Assembly: GCF_002865585.1 (NCBI RefSeq)
Contig: NZ_CP025581.1
Location: 2,232,001 to 2,296,000 of the forward strand
Direction: 5' to 3'
DNA from: Nocardioides houyundeii
GTDB taxonomy: Bacteria > Actinomycetota > Actinomycetes > Propionibacteriales > Nocardioidaceae
DNA length: 64,000 nucleotides
A program made the position numbers and the translations under genes. Below, one piece after another: positions 1-8,801 of the stretch. Position 1 is the first letter of the stretch. The number at the start of each line of letters is the position of its first letter. Under the pieces are notes generated by a model, which had not been told where the DNA came from, ran no database searches, and was given only the letters and a program-made list of their open reading frames with translations.

Positions 1-349
1 AGAGGACCAGGACGTACTCGTAGCCCTCACCCGGCCGGAAGATGAAGAAGCCGTTCTTCAAGTGGTTGGTGACCAGAGCCACCACCATGGTCCCGAGCAA
101 CGCGGCGCTAGCGAGCGGGGTAAGCAGCCCGAGGAGCAGCAGCGCCCCGGCCCCGAGCTCGGTGATGCTGGCCAGCCAGGCGTGCAGCCGGCCCGGGCGC
201 ATGCCCAACGACTCGAACCATCGCGCGGTCCCTGGGATCCTGCCCCCGCCGAACACGTGGTTCCACCCGTGTGCCAAGAACACCACTGCCAGGGTGAACC
301 GCAGCAGGAGCAGCAGGAAATCGGCCGAGTGGCCGGGGTCACCGTTCAT
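1..349 (-). CDS. DoxX-like membrane protein, 3' end cut by window edge
   Basis: Reading the minus strand from the ATG at 349 gives an open frame to base 1 beginning MNGDPGHSADFLLLLLRF. Hydrophobic helices are visible at about residues 9-24 (ending in the family-like 'FLAHGWNH'), 55-75 and 76-92, which fits the four-helix DoxX/SURF4-like family. Members are small inner-membrane proteins of mostly undefined redox or quinone-related roles. It lies 104 bp downstream of the amidohydrolase on the same strand, separated by a strong hairpin. The C-terminus is missing. Confidence 0.75.
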   Translation of the reverse strand, partial: MNGDPGHSADFLLLLLRFTLAVVFLAHGWNHVFGGGRIPGTARWFESLGMRPGRLHAWLASITELGAGALLLLGLLTPLASAALLGTMVVALVTNHLKNGFFIFRPGEGYEYVLVL

Positions 350-380
350 GACTCTTGATCCCTTCTGAAGATGGTGGCCA

Positions 381-433
381 CGCGCGGGCGGGTGCAGCTG
401 CGACGCGCTGTCGCGACTGCACCCGCCCGCGCG
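381..433. terminator. 17-bp perfect inverted repeat (hairpin) between amidohydrolase and DoxX gene
   Basis: Bases 381-397 (CGCGCGGGCGGGTGCAG) are exactly repeated in inverted form at 417-433, with a 19-base loop that can itself pair (CGAC/GTCG). There is no T-run on either side, so this is an actinobacterial-type terminator or an mRNA processing/stabilising hairpin between two same-strand genes. Confidence 0.65.
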
Positions 434-453
434 TCACCGACGCCCGTGGACGC

Positions 454-1317
454 CTACGCGTCGAGCTTGAGGACGCGACGGGCGTTCCCACTGAGGAACT
501 TGGGCCAGACCTCCTCCTTGAACGGCACGTGGGGCATGTCGGTGAAGATCCGCTCCAGGCTCAGACCCATGGGGAAGTAGCCGGCGTAGATGATCTTGTC
601 GGCGCCGCGCGTGTTGGCGAAGTCGATGATCTCCTTCGGATAGTGCTTCGGCGCGAAGGCCGACGTGGAGTAGTAGAGGTTCGGCCACTTGAGCATGAGC
701 TTCCACGCCAGCTTCTCCCACGGCTCGCACCCGTGACGGGTGATGAAGACCAGGTCGGGGAAGTCGTACATGACGGTGTCGATGCGTGACACCTCCTGGA
801 CCGCGAACTTCAGGCGGGGACCCGGAATGCCGGCGGTGCAGAAGATCGGGATGTCCAGGTCGACGCACGTCTGGTAGATCGGATACATCTGTGGGGCGTC
901 GATGGCGACCTGCGGGAAGGTGCCAGCAGGAAAGACGCCCGTAGCCTTGATGCCGAACTCGTCGTGATCCCGGCGCAGCTGGCGCACGGATCCGGTGATG
1001 TCATTCGGGTCGCTGATGTCGCTGGACGGGATGAAGCGGTCGGGGTGCTTCTTCAGAGCAAGTCGGGAGGTCTCGTCCGAGACGCCCACAAGACCCCGTT
1101 CGATGTTGTACCTGTCCATCTCCTTCAACGTCACCGAGATCGGGTCGCCGCTCGGCAGGTCCTTCGGCACCTGCTTGAACATGTACTCGGCGGGAAACTC
1201 CATCTCCTCCGAACCCTTGTCGCGGGTCTGCTTGCGGATGAAGTCGTACTGGGCGAATCCCTCGTGAGGGAACCCGATCATCGTGTCGATAACGGGGATT
1301 CCGGCGGGCATTGCCAT
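454..1317 (-). CDS. Amidohydrolase-family (Amidohydro_2) protein, metal ligands partly absent
   Basis: 287 residues from the ATG at 1317, chosen because AAGGAGG sits six bases upstream; a longer frame to 1368 has no such site. The fold looks like the Amidohydrolase_2 TIM barrel of decarboxylases and hydrolases acting on aromatic or acidic substrates, with 'VFITRHGCEPWEKLAW' near residue 200 matching the barrel histidine strand. The N-terminal strand reads 'IPVIDTMIGFP' rather than a D-x-H metal site, and the C-terminal strand reads 'IIYAGYFPMG' where active relatives usually have G-S-D-Y-P. It may therefore be a divergent or non-metal member. It is divergent from the catabolic operon starting at 1478. 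Substrate unknown. Confidence 0.75.
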   Translation of the reverse strand: MAMPAGIPVIDTMIGFPHEGFAQYDFIRKQTRDKGSEEMEFPAEYMFKQVPKDLPSGDPISVTLKEMDRYNIERGLVGVSDETSRLALKKHPDRFIPSSDISDPNDITGSVRQLRRDHDEFGIKATGVFPAGTFPQVAIDAPQMYPIYQTCVDLDIPIFCTAGIPGPRLKFAVQEVSRIDTVMYDFPDLVFITRHGCEPWEKLAWKLMLKWPNLYYSTSAFAPKHYPKEIIDFANTRGADKIIYAGYFPMGLSLERIFTDMPHVPFKEEVWPKFLSGNARRVLKLDA

Positions 1318-1367
1318 GCGGTGCCTCCTTGAGCGTCGGGGATGCCTCACGACATCAAGCATCGACA

Positions 1368-1406
1368 CCGACTATGAAACCAGATTACAGTTTCGTCAAT
1401 AGTCGG
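1368..1406. promoter_or_regulatory. Nested inverted repeat in divergent promoter region (candidate operator)
   Basis: CCGACTAT (1368-1375) is matched by ATAGTCGG (1399-1406), and inside it GAAAC (1376-1380) is matched by GTTTC (1390-1394) across nine bases. The repeat lies midway between the divergent starts at 1317 and 1478. This looks like a binding site for a dimeric TetR- or GntR-type repressor controlling both transcripts; no regulator gene is visible nearby. Confidence 0.5.
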
Positions 1407-1477
1407 CGTGGTCCTCCCGTCCTCGGGAGCGACATTTCACCCTCCGGCACAACGGAACCCACCGCCTTGGAGGAACC

Positions 1478-2320
1478 ATGACAGGACCAGGCATGCTCGA
1501 CCATCTGGCGATCGGCGTCGCCGACTGGAGCGACGGGTACGACGTCTTTGCCCGCGAGCTGGGCGGCCACTGGTCGCACGGCGGCGATGCCGGCGCGTTC
1601 GCCCCGTACCAGCTCGTCTACGAACATGGATTCCGACTTGAGCTGATCGCCCCGGGCTCGCAGGAGGGCTTCATGCACCGGTTCATCGACCGCGACGGCC
1701 CAGGACCCCACCACATCACCTTCAAGGTGCCCTCCCTGGAGCGAGCGCTCGACGACGTCGGGAGACTCGGCATCGAGCCCCTGGGCGGACGCACCGACAC
1801 CCCGTTCTGGCAGGAGGCATTCCTCCACCCCCGCACCAGCGCGCTCGGCACGCTGATCCAGCTGGTGGAGGCCGACGAGTCCATGCTGACCTCCCAGATC
1901 GGGGAGTCGCCGGCCCCACCGGGCTTCCCGACCGTCCAGCAGAGACAGCAGGGGATCGCGTGGGTCGGGGTCACCACGTCGGACATGCGCATCGCTCGCG
2001 CACTACTCCTGGACACCCTCGGCGGCGCGGTCGAGGCTTCCGGCACCGACTGGATGCTCGCCACATGGGGACCCGGTCGCCGGCTCCTGGTCCGGTGCGA
2101 GTCGGCCACCCCCGGAGGCGGGACCCTGTGGGCCGCAGCTCCGGCGGCGGGTGTTGCGCACATCGTCGTCGGCCCCCGACACACCAGGCCCGAGCACCTC
2201 GACGAGGACCCCACACGGACGCGACGCCTCGACCCCGATCCGCGCACCGCGGTCCCAGTCTGGATCGTGGTCGAAGATTCACTCCACCAACCTCTTGTCA
2301 GATCCGGAATTCAGTTCTAG
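1478..2320 (+). CDS. VOC-family (glyoxalase/dioxygenase-fold) protein, two-module
   Basis: 280 residues; the ATG follows GGAGG with six-base spacing. The N-terminal module (about residues 5-130) has the beta-alpha-beta-beta-beta vicinal oxygen chelate pattern, beginning 'LDHLAIGVADW' with the metal-site histidine and later 'HHITFKVPSLERAL' and 'LIQLVEADES', resembling methylmalonyl-CoA epimerase or ring-cleavage dioxygenases. A second weaker module follows from about residue 150. VOC enzymes catalyse epimerisation, isomerisation or extradiol cleavage. It is the first gene of the plus-strand catabolic operon, 10 bp before the next start. The specific reaction is not known. Confidence 0.8.
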   Translation: MTGPGMLDHLAIGVADWSDGYDVFARELGGHWSHGGDAGAFAPYQLVYEHGFRLELIAPGSQEGFMHRFIDRDGPGPHHITFKVPSLERALDDVGRLGIEPLGGRTDTPFWQEAFLHPRTSALGTLIQLVEADESMLTSQIGESPAPPGFPTVQQRQQGIAWVGVTTSDMRIARALLLDTLGGAVEASGTDWMLATWGPGRRLLVRCESATPGGGTLWAAAPAAGVAHIVVGPRHTRPEHLDEDPTRTRRLDPDPRTAVPVWIVVEDSLHQPLVRSGIQF

Positions 2321-2330
2321 TTTGATTGCC

Positions 2331-3518
2331 ATGACCGAACTCTCCTTCAAGTTCTTCGACTGCGACAACCACTACTACGAGGCGCTCGACGCGTTCACCC
2401 GCCACATGGATCCGGCGCTCCGCAAGCGCGGCATCCAGTGGGCCGAGATCGACGGCAGGACCCGCCTCCTCGTGGGGGGCAAGGTCAACAAGTTCATCCC
2501 GAACCCCACCTTCAACCCGGTAGCCGCCCCCGGTGTCATGGACGAGTACTTCCGTGGTCGCAACCCCAAGAGCGCCGACCCGGGCCAGCTGTTCGGCGAG
2601 CTGGAGCCGACCCGGCCGGAGTACCGGGACCGGGACGCCCGCATCAGCCTGATGGACCAGCAGGGCATGGATGGCTGCTTGCTGCTGCCGACCCTGGGCG
2701 TCGGCATGGAGCAAGCGCTCATCCACGACCTCCCGGCACTCCAGGCAGCCGTGCGGGCCTTCAACCGCTGGATGGACGAGGACTGGGGCTTCTCCTACCA
2801 GGGCCGGATCTTCAGCGCTCCGTACATCACGCTCTCCGACCCGGCCGGTGCCGCGAAGGAGTTGGAGTGGGCGCTGGAGCGCGACGCGCGGTTCGTCGTG
2901 ATGACGCCTGGACCCGTCATGACGGTCGAAGGCTGGAAGGCCCCCGCTGACGCGATGTTCGACCCCTTCTGGCAGCTGGCGAACGACTCCGGCATCACCG
3001 TCGCCTACCACAGCGGCGAGACCCCCTACACCAAGTACCTCTCCGCGTGGGGCGAGAGCGAGTTCACCGAAGCCTTCCGGGCCAGCGCCTTCCGCAGCCT
3101 GATCTCGGCGGACCCGATGCAGGACACCATCGCCAACCACCTCGCACAGGGGCTCTTCCACCGGTTCCCGAACCTGCGGATCGCCACGATCGAGGTCGGC
3201 TCCGCATGGGTCTTCCACCTCTTCGAGAAGCTGCACAAGACCTACGGACAGGTGCCCCACCTCTTCCCCGAGGACCCCCGCGAGACCTTCAAGCGCCACC
3301 TGTGGGTCGCGCCCTTCTACGAGGACGAGCTGGCAAGCCTGCTCCGGCTGCTGGGACCCGACCACATCCTGATGGGTTCGGACTACCCGCACGTCGAGGG
3401 ACTTGCCGAGCCCGCCTCGTACATCAAGGACTTGAAGAACTTCAACTACACCGACGAGGAGTGCGAGAAGGTCATGAGCACCAACGGCAGATTCCTCGCG
3501 ACGCGCCGCCCCGTCTGA
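2331..3518 (+). CDS. Amidohydrolase-family (Amidohydro_2) hydrolase/decarboxylase
   Basis: 395 residues from the ATG at 2331; the frame is open upstream to 2151 but that part overlaps the VOC gene. Characteristic elements are the N-terminal 'FDCDNHYYE' strand, a barrel histidine in 'ITVAYHSGETPY' and the C-terminal 'ILMGSDYPHVEGL' with the conserved metal-site aspartate. This matches the large amidohydrolase-2 proteins common in actinobacterial aromatic and terpenoid catabolic clusters. Unlike the divergent paralogue at 454-1317, this one keeps the catalytic Asp. It is followed 12 bp later by a small gene of unknown function. Confidence 0.85.
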   Translation: MTELSFKFFDCDNHYYEALDAFTRHMDPALRKRGIQWAEIDGRTRLLVGGKVNKFIPNPTFNPVAAPGVMDEYFRGRNPKSADPGQLFGELEPTRPEYRDRDARISLMDQQGMDGCLLLPTLGVGMEQALIHDLPALQAAVRAFNRWMDEDWGFSYQGRIFSAPYITLSDPAGAAKELEWALERDARFVVMTPGPVMTVEGWKAPADAMFDPFWQLANDSGITVAYHSGETPYTKYLSAWGESEFTEAFRASAFRSLISADPMQDTIANHLAQGLFHRFPNLRIATIEVGSAWVFHLFEKLHKTYGQVPHLFPEDPRETFKRHLWVAPFYEDELASLLRLLGPDHILMGSDYPHVEGLAEPASYIKDLKNFNYTDEECEKVMSTNGRFLATRRPV

Positions 3519-3530
3519 CGGAAGGCCATC

Positions 3531-3881
3531 ATGTTGCTCACCAAGGCAAGCCTGTGCGGCCTCCTGCTCGAGGAGGGCGAGGAGGACCTGGCGGTGCTCC
3601 TCGCCCGCTCGGACCTCGCCGACCAGCTCGACACCGTGCACGACGCCCGAGCCCTGGCCGCGATCGGCCTGGGCGAGGAGGAGCTGCGCTCCCTGCTGCC
3701 GGCGATCGAAGCCGACCCTGACCACGTCGTCCTCTCGCACGAGGAGGTGGCCGCGATCAAGCACACCCTCTCGGACCGTTGGGCCTTCCTGGTTGACGTC
3801 TGGCTGGGCCGGGGAGCGGAACCCCCGCGTCCGACCAGCCAGCCTGCCCACCAGCCCACCCAGTCCGTGCACCACGCCTAG
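3531..3881 (+). CDS. Small conserved-looking protein of unknown function in catabolic operon
   Basis: 116 residues, preceded by GGAAGG. The body (residues 1-92) is acidic, leucine-rich and predicted helical, ending 'FLVDVWLGRG'; the last 20 residues are Pro/Gln/His-rich and probably disordered. It lies between the amidohydrolase and the acyl-CoA ligase with short spacing, so it is co-transcribed. I do not recognise a family. Confidence 0.6.
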   Translation: MLLTKASLCGLLLEEGEEDLAVLLARSDLADQLDTVHDARALAAIGLGEEELRSLLPAIEADPDHVVLSHEEVAAIKHTLSDRWAFLVDVWLGRGAEPPRPTSQPAHQPTQSVHHA

Positions 3882-3896
3882 AAATGGATCGCGTCC

Positions 3897-5612
3897 ATGT
3901 CCCAGCCCAGACCCTCGCATCTTGACTGGCAAGGAGCGGAGAGCCTCCCCGAGGACGTCCGCGCGGCACTCCTCGGGGACGATGCACCGTTCGAGCTCGT
4001 CACCGAGTCGGTGCTCGGACACGACCACACCGTGTTCAAGCAGCGTGCTCGCACCCTGCGAGAGATGCTCGAGGACCAGGTTGCGGCCTCCGCAGACCTG
4101 CCTCTCCTGATCTCTCCCGACCGCACCTGGACCTATGCCCAGACCCTGCAGGACGTCGACGCGATGGCTCTCCTGCTCCGGCAGCGGTACAGCGTTGGTG
4201 TCGGCGACCGGGTCGCGATCGTCGCGGCCAACTCCGCCGAGTACGCGATCCTCATGTGGGCGATCATCAGCTCTGGTGCCATCGTCTCCAGTCTGAACGG
4301 CTGGTGGACGACTCCTGAGCTCGAGTACGGCATCGAGCTCAGCAAGCCGGTCCTGGTCACCGGCGACGCCCGCCGCCTCGCCCGGCTGGAGCAGGGCTCG
4401 GTCCCCAGCGAGGTCCCGGTCAAGCTGCTCGATGAGCTCTTCGATGAGGCTCGGGAGTACCACGGCCCTCCCCTGTCGCCGCCGGCGCTCGACGAGGACT
4501 CACCCGCCGTCATCCTGTTCACCAGCGGCACCACCGGGCGTCCCAAGGGCGCCACGCTCTCGCACCGCAACATCATCAACTTCGCGATGATCAACCGGCT
4601 CTCTGCAGCGATGGCCGTGGCGGGGGCACCACCATCCCCGCCGGCGCCCGCCGGAACCCCGAGGCCGCAGGGGGCGACGATCCTCTCCAGTCCGATGTTC
4701 CACATCTCCGGCATGGTGGCCACGCTGATCACAGCCGCGGCGTTTCCGTCGAAGCTGATCTTTCCGTCGCCGGGCGCGTGGGAGCCCGAGACCTGGCTCG
4801 AGCTCACCAGCAAGCACCGGGTCAGCATCTGGTCCGGGGTGCCCACGCAGTTCCTGCGGCTGCTGCGTCATCCTGCCCTGGCGTCCTACGACATCTCGTC
4901 GGTGATGACCATCGGCGGCGGAGGGGCGGTGTTCTCCCCCGAACTGGTCCGTGAGATGCACGCCAAGCTTCCCGGCATCAGGCTGAGCTGCGGGTTCGGC
5001 ATGAGCGAGACGGTCGGGGTCGGCACGATCACCGGGGGTGATCTGTTCCTCAACATTCCCGAGTCCGTCGGCGCGGCACAGCCCACCACGCAGGTCGAGG
5101 TGCGCGACGCGATGGGCACCGTCCTTCCTGAGGGACAGATCGGGGAGATCCACATCCACTCGCCTTCGGTGTTCCTCGGTTACTGGGACAACCCTGGCGC
5201 CACCGCGAACGTGCTGGACGAGGACCGCTGGTACAGCACCGGTGACTTCGGCCGGATCGAGAACGGCCTGCTCTTCCTGGAGAGCAGGCGCAGCGACATG
5301 ATCTTGCGCGGCGGCGAGAACATCTACCCGATCGAGATCGAGAACCGGCTCGTCGAGCACCCCGACGTCGAGGATGCCGCGGTCATCGGCATCGAGCACC
5401 CTGAGCTCGGGCAGGAGCCAAAGGCGTTCGTGGTCCCGCGCGTGGGTTCCGACCTGACGTCGGGTGACGTCGTGGCCTGGTGCGCTACCGCGCTCGCACG
5501 ATTCAAGGTCCCTACGGAGGTGGAGTTCCGCACCGAGCTGCCCTACACCCAGACCGGCAAAGTCATGAAGCACCAGCTGGCCCGCGAGCAGCGGGCAGGT
5601 GCCGATCTCTGA
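3897..5612 (+). CDS. AMP-forming acyl-CoA synthetase (ANL superfamily)
   Basis: 571 residues. The phosphate-binding motif 'LFTSGTTGRPKGATLSHRN' (about residue 205), 'GFGMSETVGVG' (about 365), 'YSTGDFGRIENG' with the AMP-contacting Asp, and 'RRSDMILRGGENIYPIEIE' hinge define the family; the C-terminal catalytic lysine is in 'YTQTGKVMKHQL'. It activates a carboxylic acid with ATP and CoA to an acyl-CoA, feeding the two MaoC-like proteins downstream. A Pro-rich insert of about 20 residues ('APPSPPAPAGTPRPQG') follows the core motif and is unusual. The stop overlaps the next start as TGATG. Substrate is not predictable from sequence alone. Confidence 0.92.
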   Translation: MSQPRPSHLDWQGAESLPEDVRAALLGDDAPFELVTESVLGHDHTVFKQRARTLREMLEDQVAASADLPLLISPDRTWTYAQTLQDVDAMALLLRQRYSVGVGDRVAIVAANSAEYAILMWAIISSGAIVSSLNGWWTTPELEYGIELSKPVLVTGDARRLARLEQGSVPSEVPVKLLDELFDEAREYHGPPLSPPALDEDSPAVILFTSGTTGRPKGATLSHRNIINFAMINRLSAAMAVAGAPPSPPAPAGTPRPQGATILSSPMFHISGMVATLITAAAFPSKLIFPSPGAWEPETWLELTSKHRVSIWSGVPTQFLRLLRHPALASYDISSVMTIGGGGAVFSPELVREMHAKLPGIRLSCGFGMSETVGVGTITGGDLFLNIPESVGAAQPTTQVEVRDAMGTVLPEGQIGEIHIHSPSVFLGYWDNPGATANVLDEDRWYSTGDFGRIENGLLFLESRRSDMILRGGENIYPIEIENRLVEHPDVEDAAVIGIEHPELGQEPKAFVVPRVGSDLTSGDVVAWCATALARFKVPTEVEFRTELPYTQTGKVMKHQLAREQRAGADL

Positions 5613-7050
5613 TGTCCTCGGAGGCCACGGCCCGGGGCGTCGTTCCCGCCTCAGGGGCCGCTGGTCAGCTCGAGCTCGGGTCGACCCGAGGCAGGCTGGT
5701 CACGATAGTCCTCGCCATGGGTGGCCTGGTCGTGTCGCTGACGCAGACACTCGTGGTGCCGGTGCTGCCGACGCTGCCCGGAACTCTGCAGGTGAGCGCC
5801 AGCACCGCCAGCTGGCTGGTCACCATCACCGTCGTCGTGGCAGCTGCCTGCAACCCGGTCCTCGGCCGTCTGGGCGACCAGTTCGGCGTACGGCGGATGA
5901 TCCTGCTCGCGCAGGCCATGTTCATCACCGGCTCGCTTGTCTGTGCGCTCACCACGAACATCTCCATCCTCATCCTGGGCCGTGGTCTGCAGGGCATCTC
6001 CACCGCAGCCATCCCGCTCTCGATCAGTCTGATCGCCCGGCTGCTCGGCCCAGAGCGACGGACCTCGGCCATCGCGCTGGTCAGCGCCATGCTGGGCATC
6101 GGCGGCGCGATCGGACTTCCGCTCGCCGGTCTGATCTCACAAGCCTGGGGCTTCCATGCCCTCTTCTGGGTCGCCGCCGCCATCGGTGTCCCGACGATCG
6201 CGGCTACTCGCCTCTTGGTGCCTGAGGTCGGCAGTGCCGAGGCACCCTCCCCGTCGATATCACCGGCGGTGCTCTGCTGCTGCTCAGCGTCACGAGCCTG
6301 CTCGTCCCCCTCAGCCGCGGAACCCAATGGGGTTGGACCGCACCGGAGACCCTCGGCCTCTTCGCGCTCGGGATTCTCACCGCTGCGTTGTTCGTGTGGC
6401 TCGAGCTGCGCCGACGCTTTCCGATGGTTGACATCAGGTTGGCCAGGCAGCGGACCATCGCGCTGACCAACACCGCCTCCGTCCTCGTTGGGTTCGGCTT
6501 GTTCGTCAGCTTCCTCGGGACGACGGCCGTCCTGCAGGCACCTCGCTCCACCGGGTACGGGTTCGACATGTCGGTGCTCGAAGCCGGCTTGTACCAACTG
6601 CCGGGCGGGCTGGCCATGGCCTTCCTGTCGCCCGTCTCGGCTCGGATCATCAGGTTTCGCGGTGCCCGGGACGCCATGCTGCTCGGCACCGGAATCCTTA
6701 CCGTGGGCTTCGGTGCTCGGGTACTCCTGGACGACACCCTCTGGCAGGTCGTGGGATGCGCCATGGTGATCGCCTGCGGCACCGCGATCGCGTACGCCGC
6801 CATGCCGTCGCTGATCCTCGCCGCGACGCCGGCAGGACAGCAGGCTGCGGCGACGGGGCTGAACGCACTCGCCCGACTGCTCGGTACCAGTCTCGGCAGC
6901 GCGGCCTTCGGGGCCTTGACGGTCGGGTCCGCCGTCACCGACCTGCCCACTGGTACGGCGTACACCCTGTTCTTCGCGCTCGGCGCGATCACCTCGCTCC
7001 TGGCCCTGGTCGCCATCCGGGCCATCAACCCCACACCACCGCAGGCCTGA
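5612..7050 (+). pseudogene. MFS drug/solute transporter (DHA2-like), one-base frameshift
   Basis: Two overlapping frames together encode a full transporter of about 478 residues. The first frame (from ATG 5612) carries the N-terminal helices with 'LGRLGDQFGVRRMI', the MFS loop 2-3 motif, and 'GLPLAGLISQAWGF'. Homology leaves it near 6230-6258 and resumes in the -1 frame at 'VDITGGALLLLSVTSLLVP', continuing to the stop at 7050. A single missing base restores the whole protein. About 14 helices suggest the DHA2 family. Either a recent pseudogene or an assembly indel. In the operon it would import the substrate or export a product. Confidence 0.85.
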
Positions 7051-7060
7051 GAGGACGACC

Positions 7061-7549
7061 GTGACCACTACCCTCATCACCGACGAGATGCTCGGCCTCG
7101 TGGGACGAGAGCTGGGCAGACGGGTCAGCCACGCTGTCGCCGCCTCTGACATCCGCCGGTGGGCGATCGCTGTGTACTGGCCGGAGCCACCCCCGGCCCG
7201 CTTCGTCGCCCCGAGCAGCCCACTGATCGCCCCCGAGGACTTCAACCCGTTCGCCTGGTCGGTCGCCTGGTCCTCCCACGCTCCGACAGTCAGCCTCACC
7301 GAGGGTATGGAGAGCGCGCTCGGCATCGCCGGCCCTTCGCTCCCCCACATCCTCAACGGCGGGATGCAGACCGAGTACGGCGCACCCATTCGCGCTGGAG
7401 ACACGATCACGTCGGTCAACGTCCTGGCCGAGTATCGAGAACGAGTCGGCCAGCACGGGTCCATGCTGTTCACCGTCACCGAGGACACCTGGACGAATCA
7501 GCACGACCAGCACGTCAAGACCCACCGGGTCACCACGATCCGCTACTAG
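7061..7549 (+). CDS. MaoC N-terminal-like (FAS1-type dehydratase region) hot-dog protein
   Basis: 162 residues from GTG 7061, after GAGG. 'IRRWAIAVYWPEPPPARF' and 'TEYGAPIRAGDTITSVNVLAEYRERVG' match the MaoC-like N-terminal half found in actinobacterial (R)-hydratases and steroid hydratases of the ChsH type. Such proteins pair with a catalytic MaoC partner, here the next gene 8 bp away. Likely role: one subunit of an enoyl-CoA hydratase acting on a bulky or aromatic acyl-CoA made by the ligase upstream. The pairing is inferred from gene order. Confidence 0.8.
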   Translation: MTTTLITDEMLGLVGRELGRRVSHAVAASDIRRWAIAVYWPEPPPARFVAPSSPLIAPEDFNPFAWSVAWSSHAPTVSLTEGMESALGIAGPSLPHILNGGMQTEYGAPIRAGDTITSVNVLAEYRERVGQHGSMLFTVTEDTWTNQHDQHVKTHRVTTIRY

Positions 7550-7557
7550 GAGGACGG

Positions 7558-7971
7558 ATGCTCCAAGATGTGAAGGTCGGACACGAGGTACCCCGGTTCG
7601 AGCGTCACAGCGGCTTCGAGACCTGGAACCGGTACGCCGCCGTCAACGACGAGTTCGTGCCCATCCACATGGACGACGCCGCTGGACGGGCAGCCGGGTA
7701 CCCCGGAGCGTTCGGTATGGGGAACCTCCAATGGGCCTACCTGCACAACATGCTGCGTGACTGGCTCGATGGCGAAGGTGTGATCCGCAGCCTGTCCTGC
7801 CAGTTCCGCAACCCCAACCTCCAGGGACAGGTGGTCTCCGCGTGCGGTGTCGTCGAGACCGTCACCCCAACGGGCGATGGCACGGCCGTGACGCTGCGGG
7901 TGTGGACCGAGGACCAGGACGGAACGGTGCTCGCCCCTGGCAGTGCCGAGGTTTGGATCCCACAGAGCTGA
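7558..7971 (+). CDS. MaoC-like dehydratase (hot-dog fold)
   Basis: 137 residues; AGGAGG lies just before ATG 7558. Near residues 30-60 'NDEFVPIHMDDAAGRAAGYPGAFGMGN' reproduces the hydratase-2 motif order, in which an Asp/His pair is catalytic (here D-E-F-V-P-I-H), split only slightly from the usual D-x(4)-H. This is the last gene of the operon and presumably forms a heteromer with the preceding MaoC N-like subunit to hydrate an enoyl-CoA. Confidence 0.82.
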   Translation: MLQDVKVGHEVPRFERHSGFETWNRYAAVNDEFVPIHMDDAAGRAAGYPGAFGMGNLQWAYLHNMLRDWLDGEGVIRSLSCQFRNPNLQGQVVSACGVVETVTPTGDGTAVTLRVWTEDQDGTVLAPGSAEVWIPQS

Positions 7972-8458
7972 CAGACGATCGATTTTCGAGGGGCTGCATC
8001 GCGGTTACCACGTATGCAGCAGCGCTTAGTTGCACCCATCTCCTTCGACGCCGAGCCACCTCCGCCCGCGTCTTACCGACCCAACAGTCGGACCGCGTTG
8101 GATTCGGTGCAGCGGCTGCGATCTGGAGGCTTCAGGACACAGATTTCCGAGCGTCCGAACGGGCGAATGAGGCAAGCCGCTGCGACGCATCCTGAGAACG
8201 AAGCAGCCCCTGATCGCGTTTCCCGCATGGTCAGAGGCTGTGTCTCGCAAGGGGTGGGCGATTGGGTTCCTTCTGCTCGTGATTGAGGTGGTAGGGACTC
8301 CGCCGAGGAGTTGAGGCAGGACTGTGATGGGTCACCCGAAGCGACAAGCTCGTAATCAAGCAATCGAGGTCGGCGGTGCGAGTGACGGACATATCTCTTA
8401 ACGAGGACACCAGCGGGTCGGGTCACGTCAACCGCCCCCACCTTGCCGCGCAGCATGC

Positions 8459-8656
8459 CGGGAAGTCTCACAGCCATTCTGGTCCCGCGCGCCGGTTGAG
8501 CTCCTGGACCGCCAACGTTGGTGCGCCAGGATCGAGCTGGCCGATGCGATCTTCGACTACCAAGAAATCTGGCACAACCGACAGCGACGACACTCTGCCC
8601 TGGGAATGCTCTCCCCAGTACAGTTCGAAGCACAGGCACCATCCACCGCGGCCTGA
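8459..8656 (+). pseudogene. IS3-family transposase (OrfB) C-terminal remnant
   Basis: In the frame ending at TGA 8654-8656 the translation reads 'FWSRAPVELLDRQRWCAR' then 'IELADAIFDYQEIWHNRQRR' and 'HSALGMLSPVQFE', the invariant C-terminus of IS3-group integrases (…LLDRxRW…A…WYNxxRxHSALGxxSPxxFE). Upstream catalytic residues D and D are absent, so only about 65 codons remain. It marks past transposition at the left end of the accessory region. Confidence 0.85.
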
Positions 8657-8753
8657 GAATCCATCCTCCGGGCTCCACAGTTCCAGGGGCATCCCAGATG
8701 CCTCCACTGAACCCGGCACGCAGGGGCGACGTGTCAGAGCGAGTCAACTGCAC

Positions 8754-8792
8754 GAAGAGCCGGTAAGGGACGCGAGTCCCCTCCGGCTCTTC
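8754..8792. terminator. Hairpin terminator downstream of FxLyD gene
   Basis: GAAGAGCCGG (8754-8763) pairs perfectly with CCGGCTCTTC (8783-8792), with an inner GGGAC/GTCCC stem. It begins 10 bases past the TAA of the minus-strand gene at 8802 and is a probable intrinsic terminator without a long U tract. Confidence 0.75.
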
Positions 8793-8801
8793 GGCTAAAC
8801 G

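Larger units (their letters stand above)
7972..8801. other. Non-coding 830 bp at the junction of catabolic and accessory regions
   Basis: No intact gene is supported. It holds an IS3-type transposase remnant and a terminator hairpin (listed separately). The open frames here have no family resemblance, ribosome binding site or usual third-position GC bias. Local base composition is less GC-rich than the operon to the left, consistent with an insertion scar. Confidence 0.6.

Noticed and set aside
2298..4463. 721-codon minus-strand open frame
   Set aside because: It lies opposite the amidohydrolase and ligase genes, has high Gly/Asp/Val/Arg shadow composition and no family resemblance. An antisense artefact of GC-rich DNA.
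8073..8753. 226-codon minus-strand open frame in the 8 kb gap
   Set aside because: Its opposite strand carries an IS3 transposase remnant, and the frame has no start signal or family pattern.
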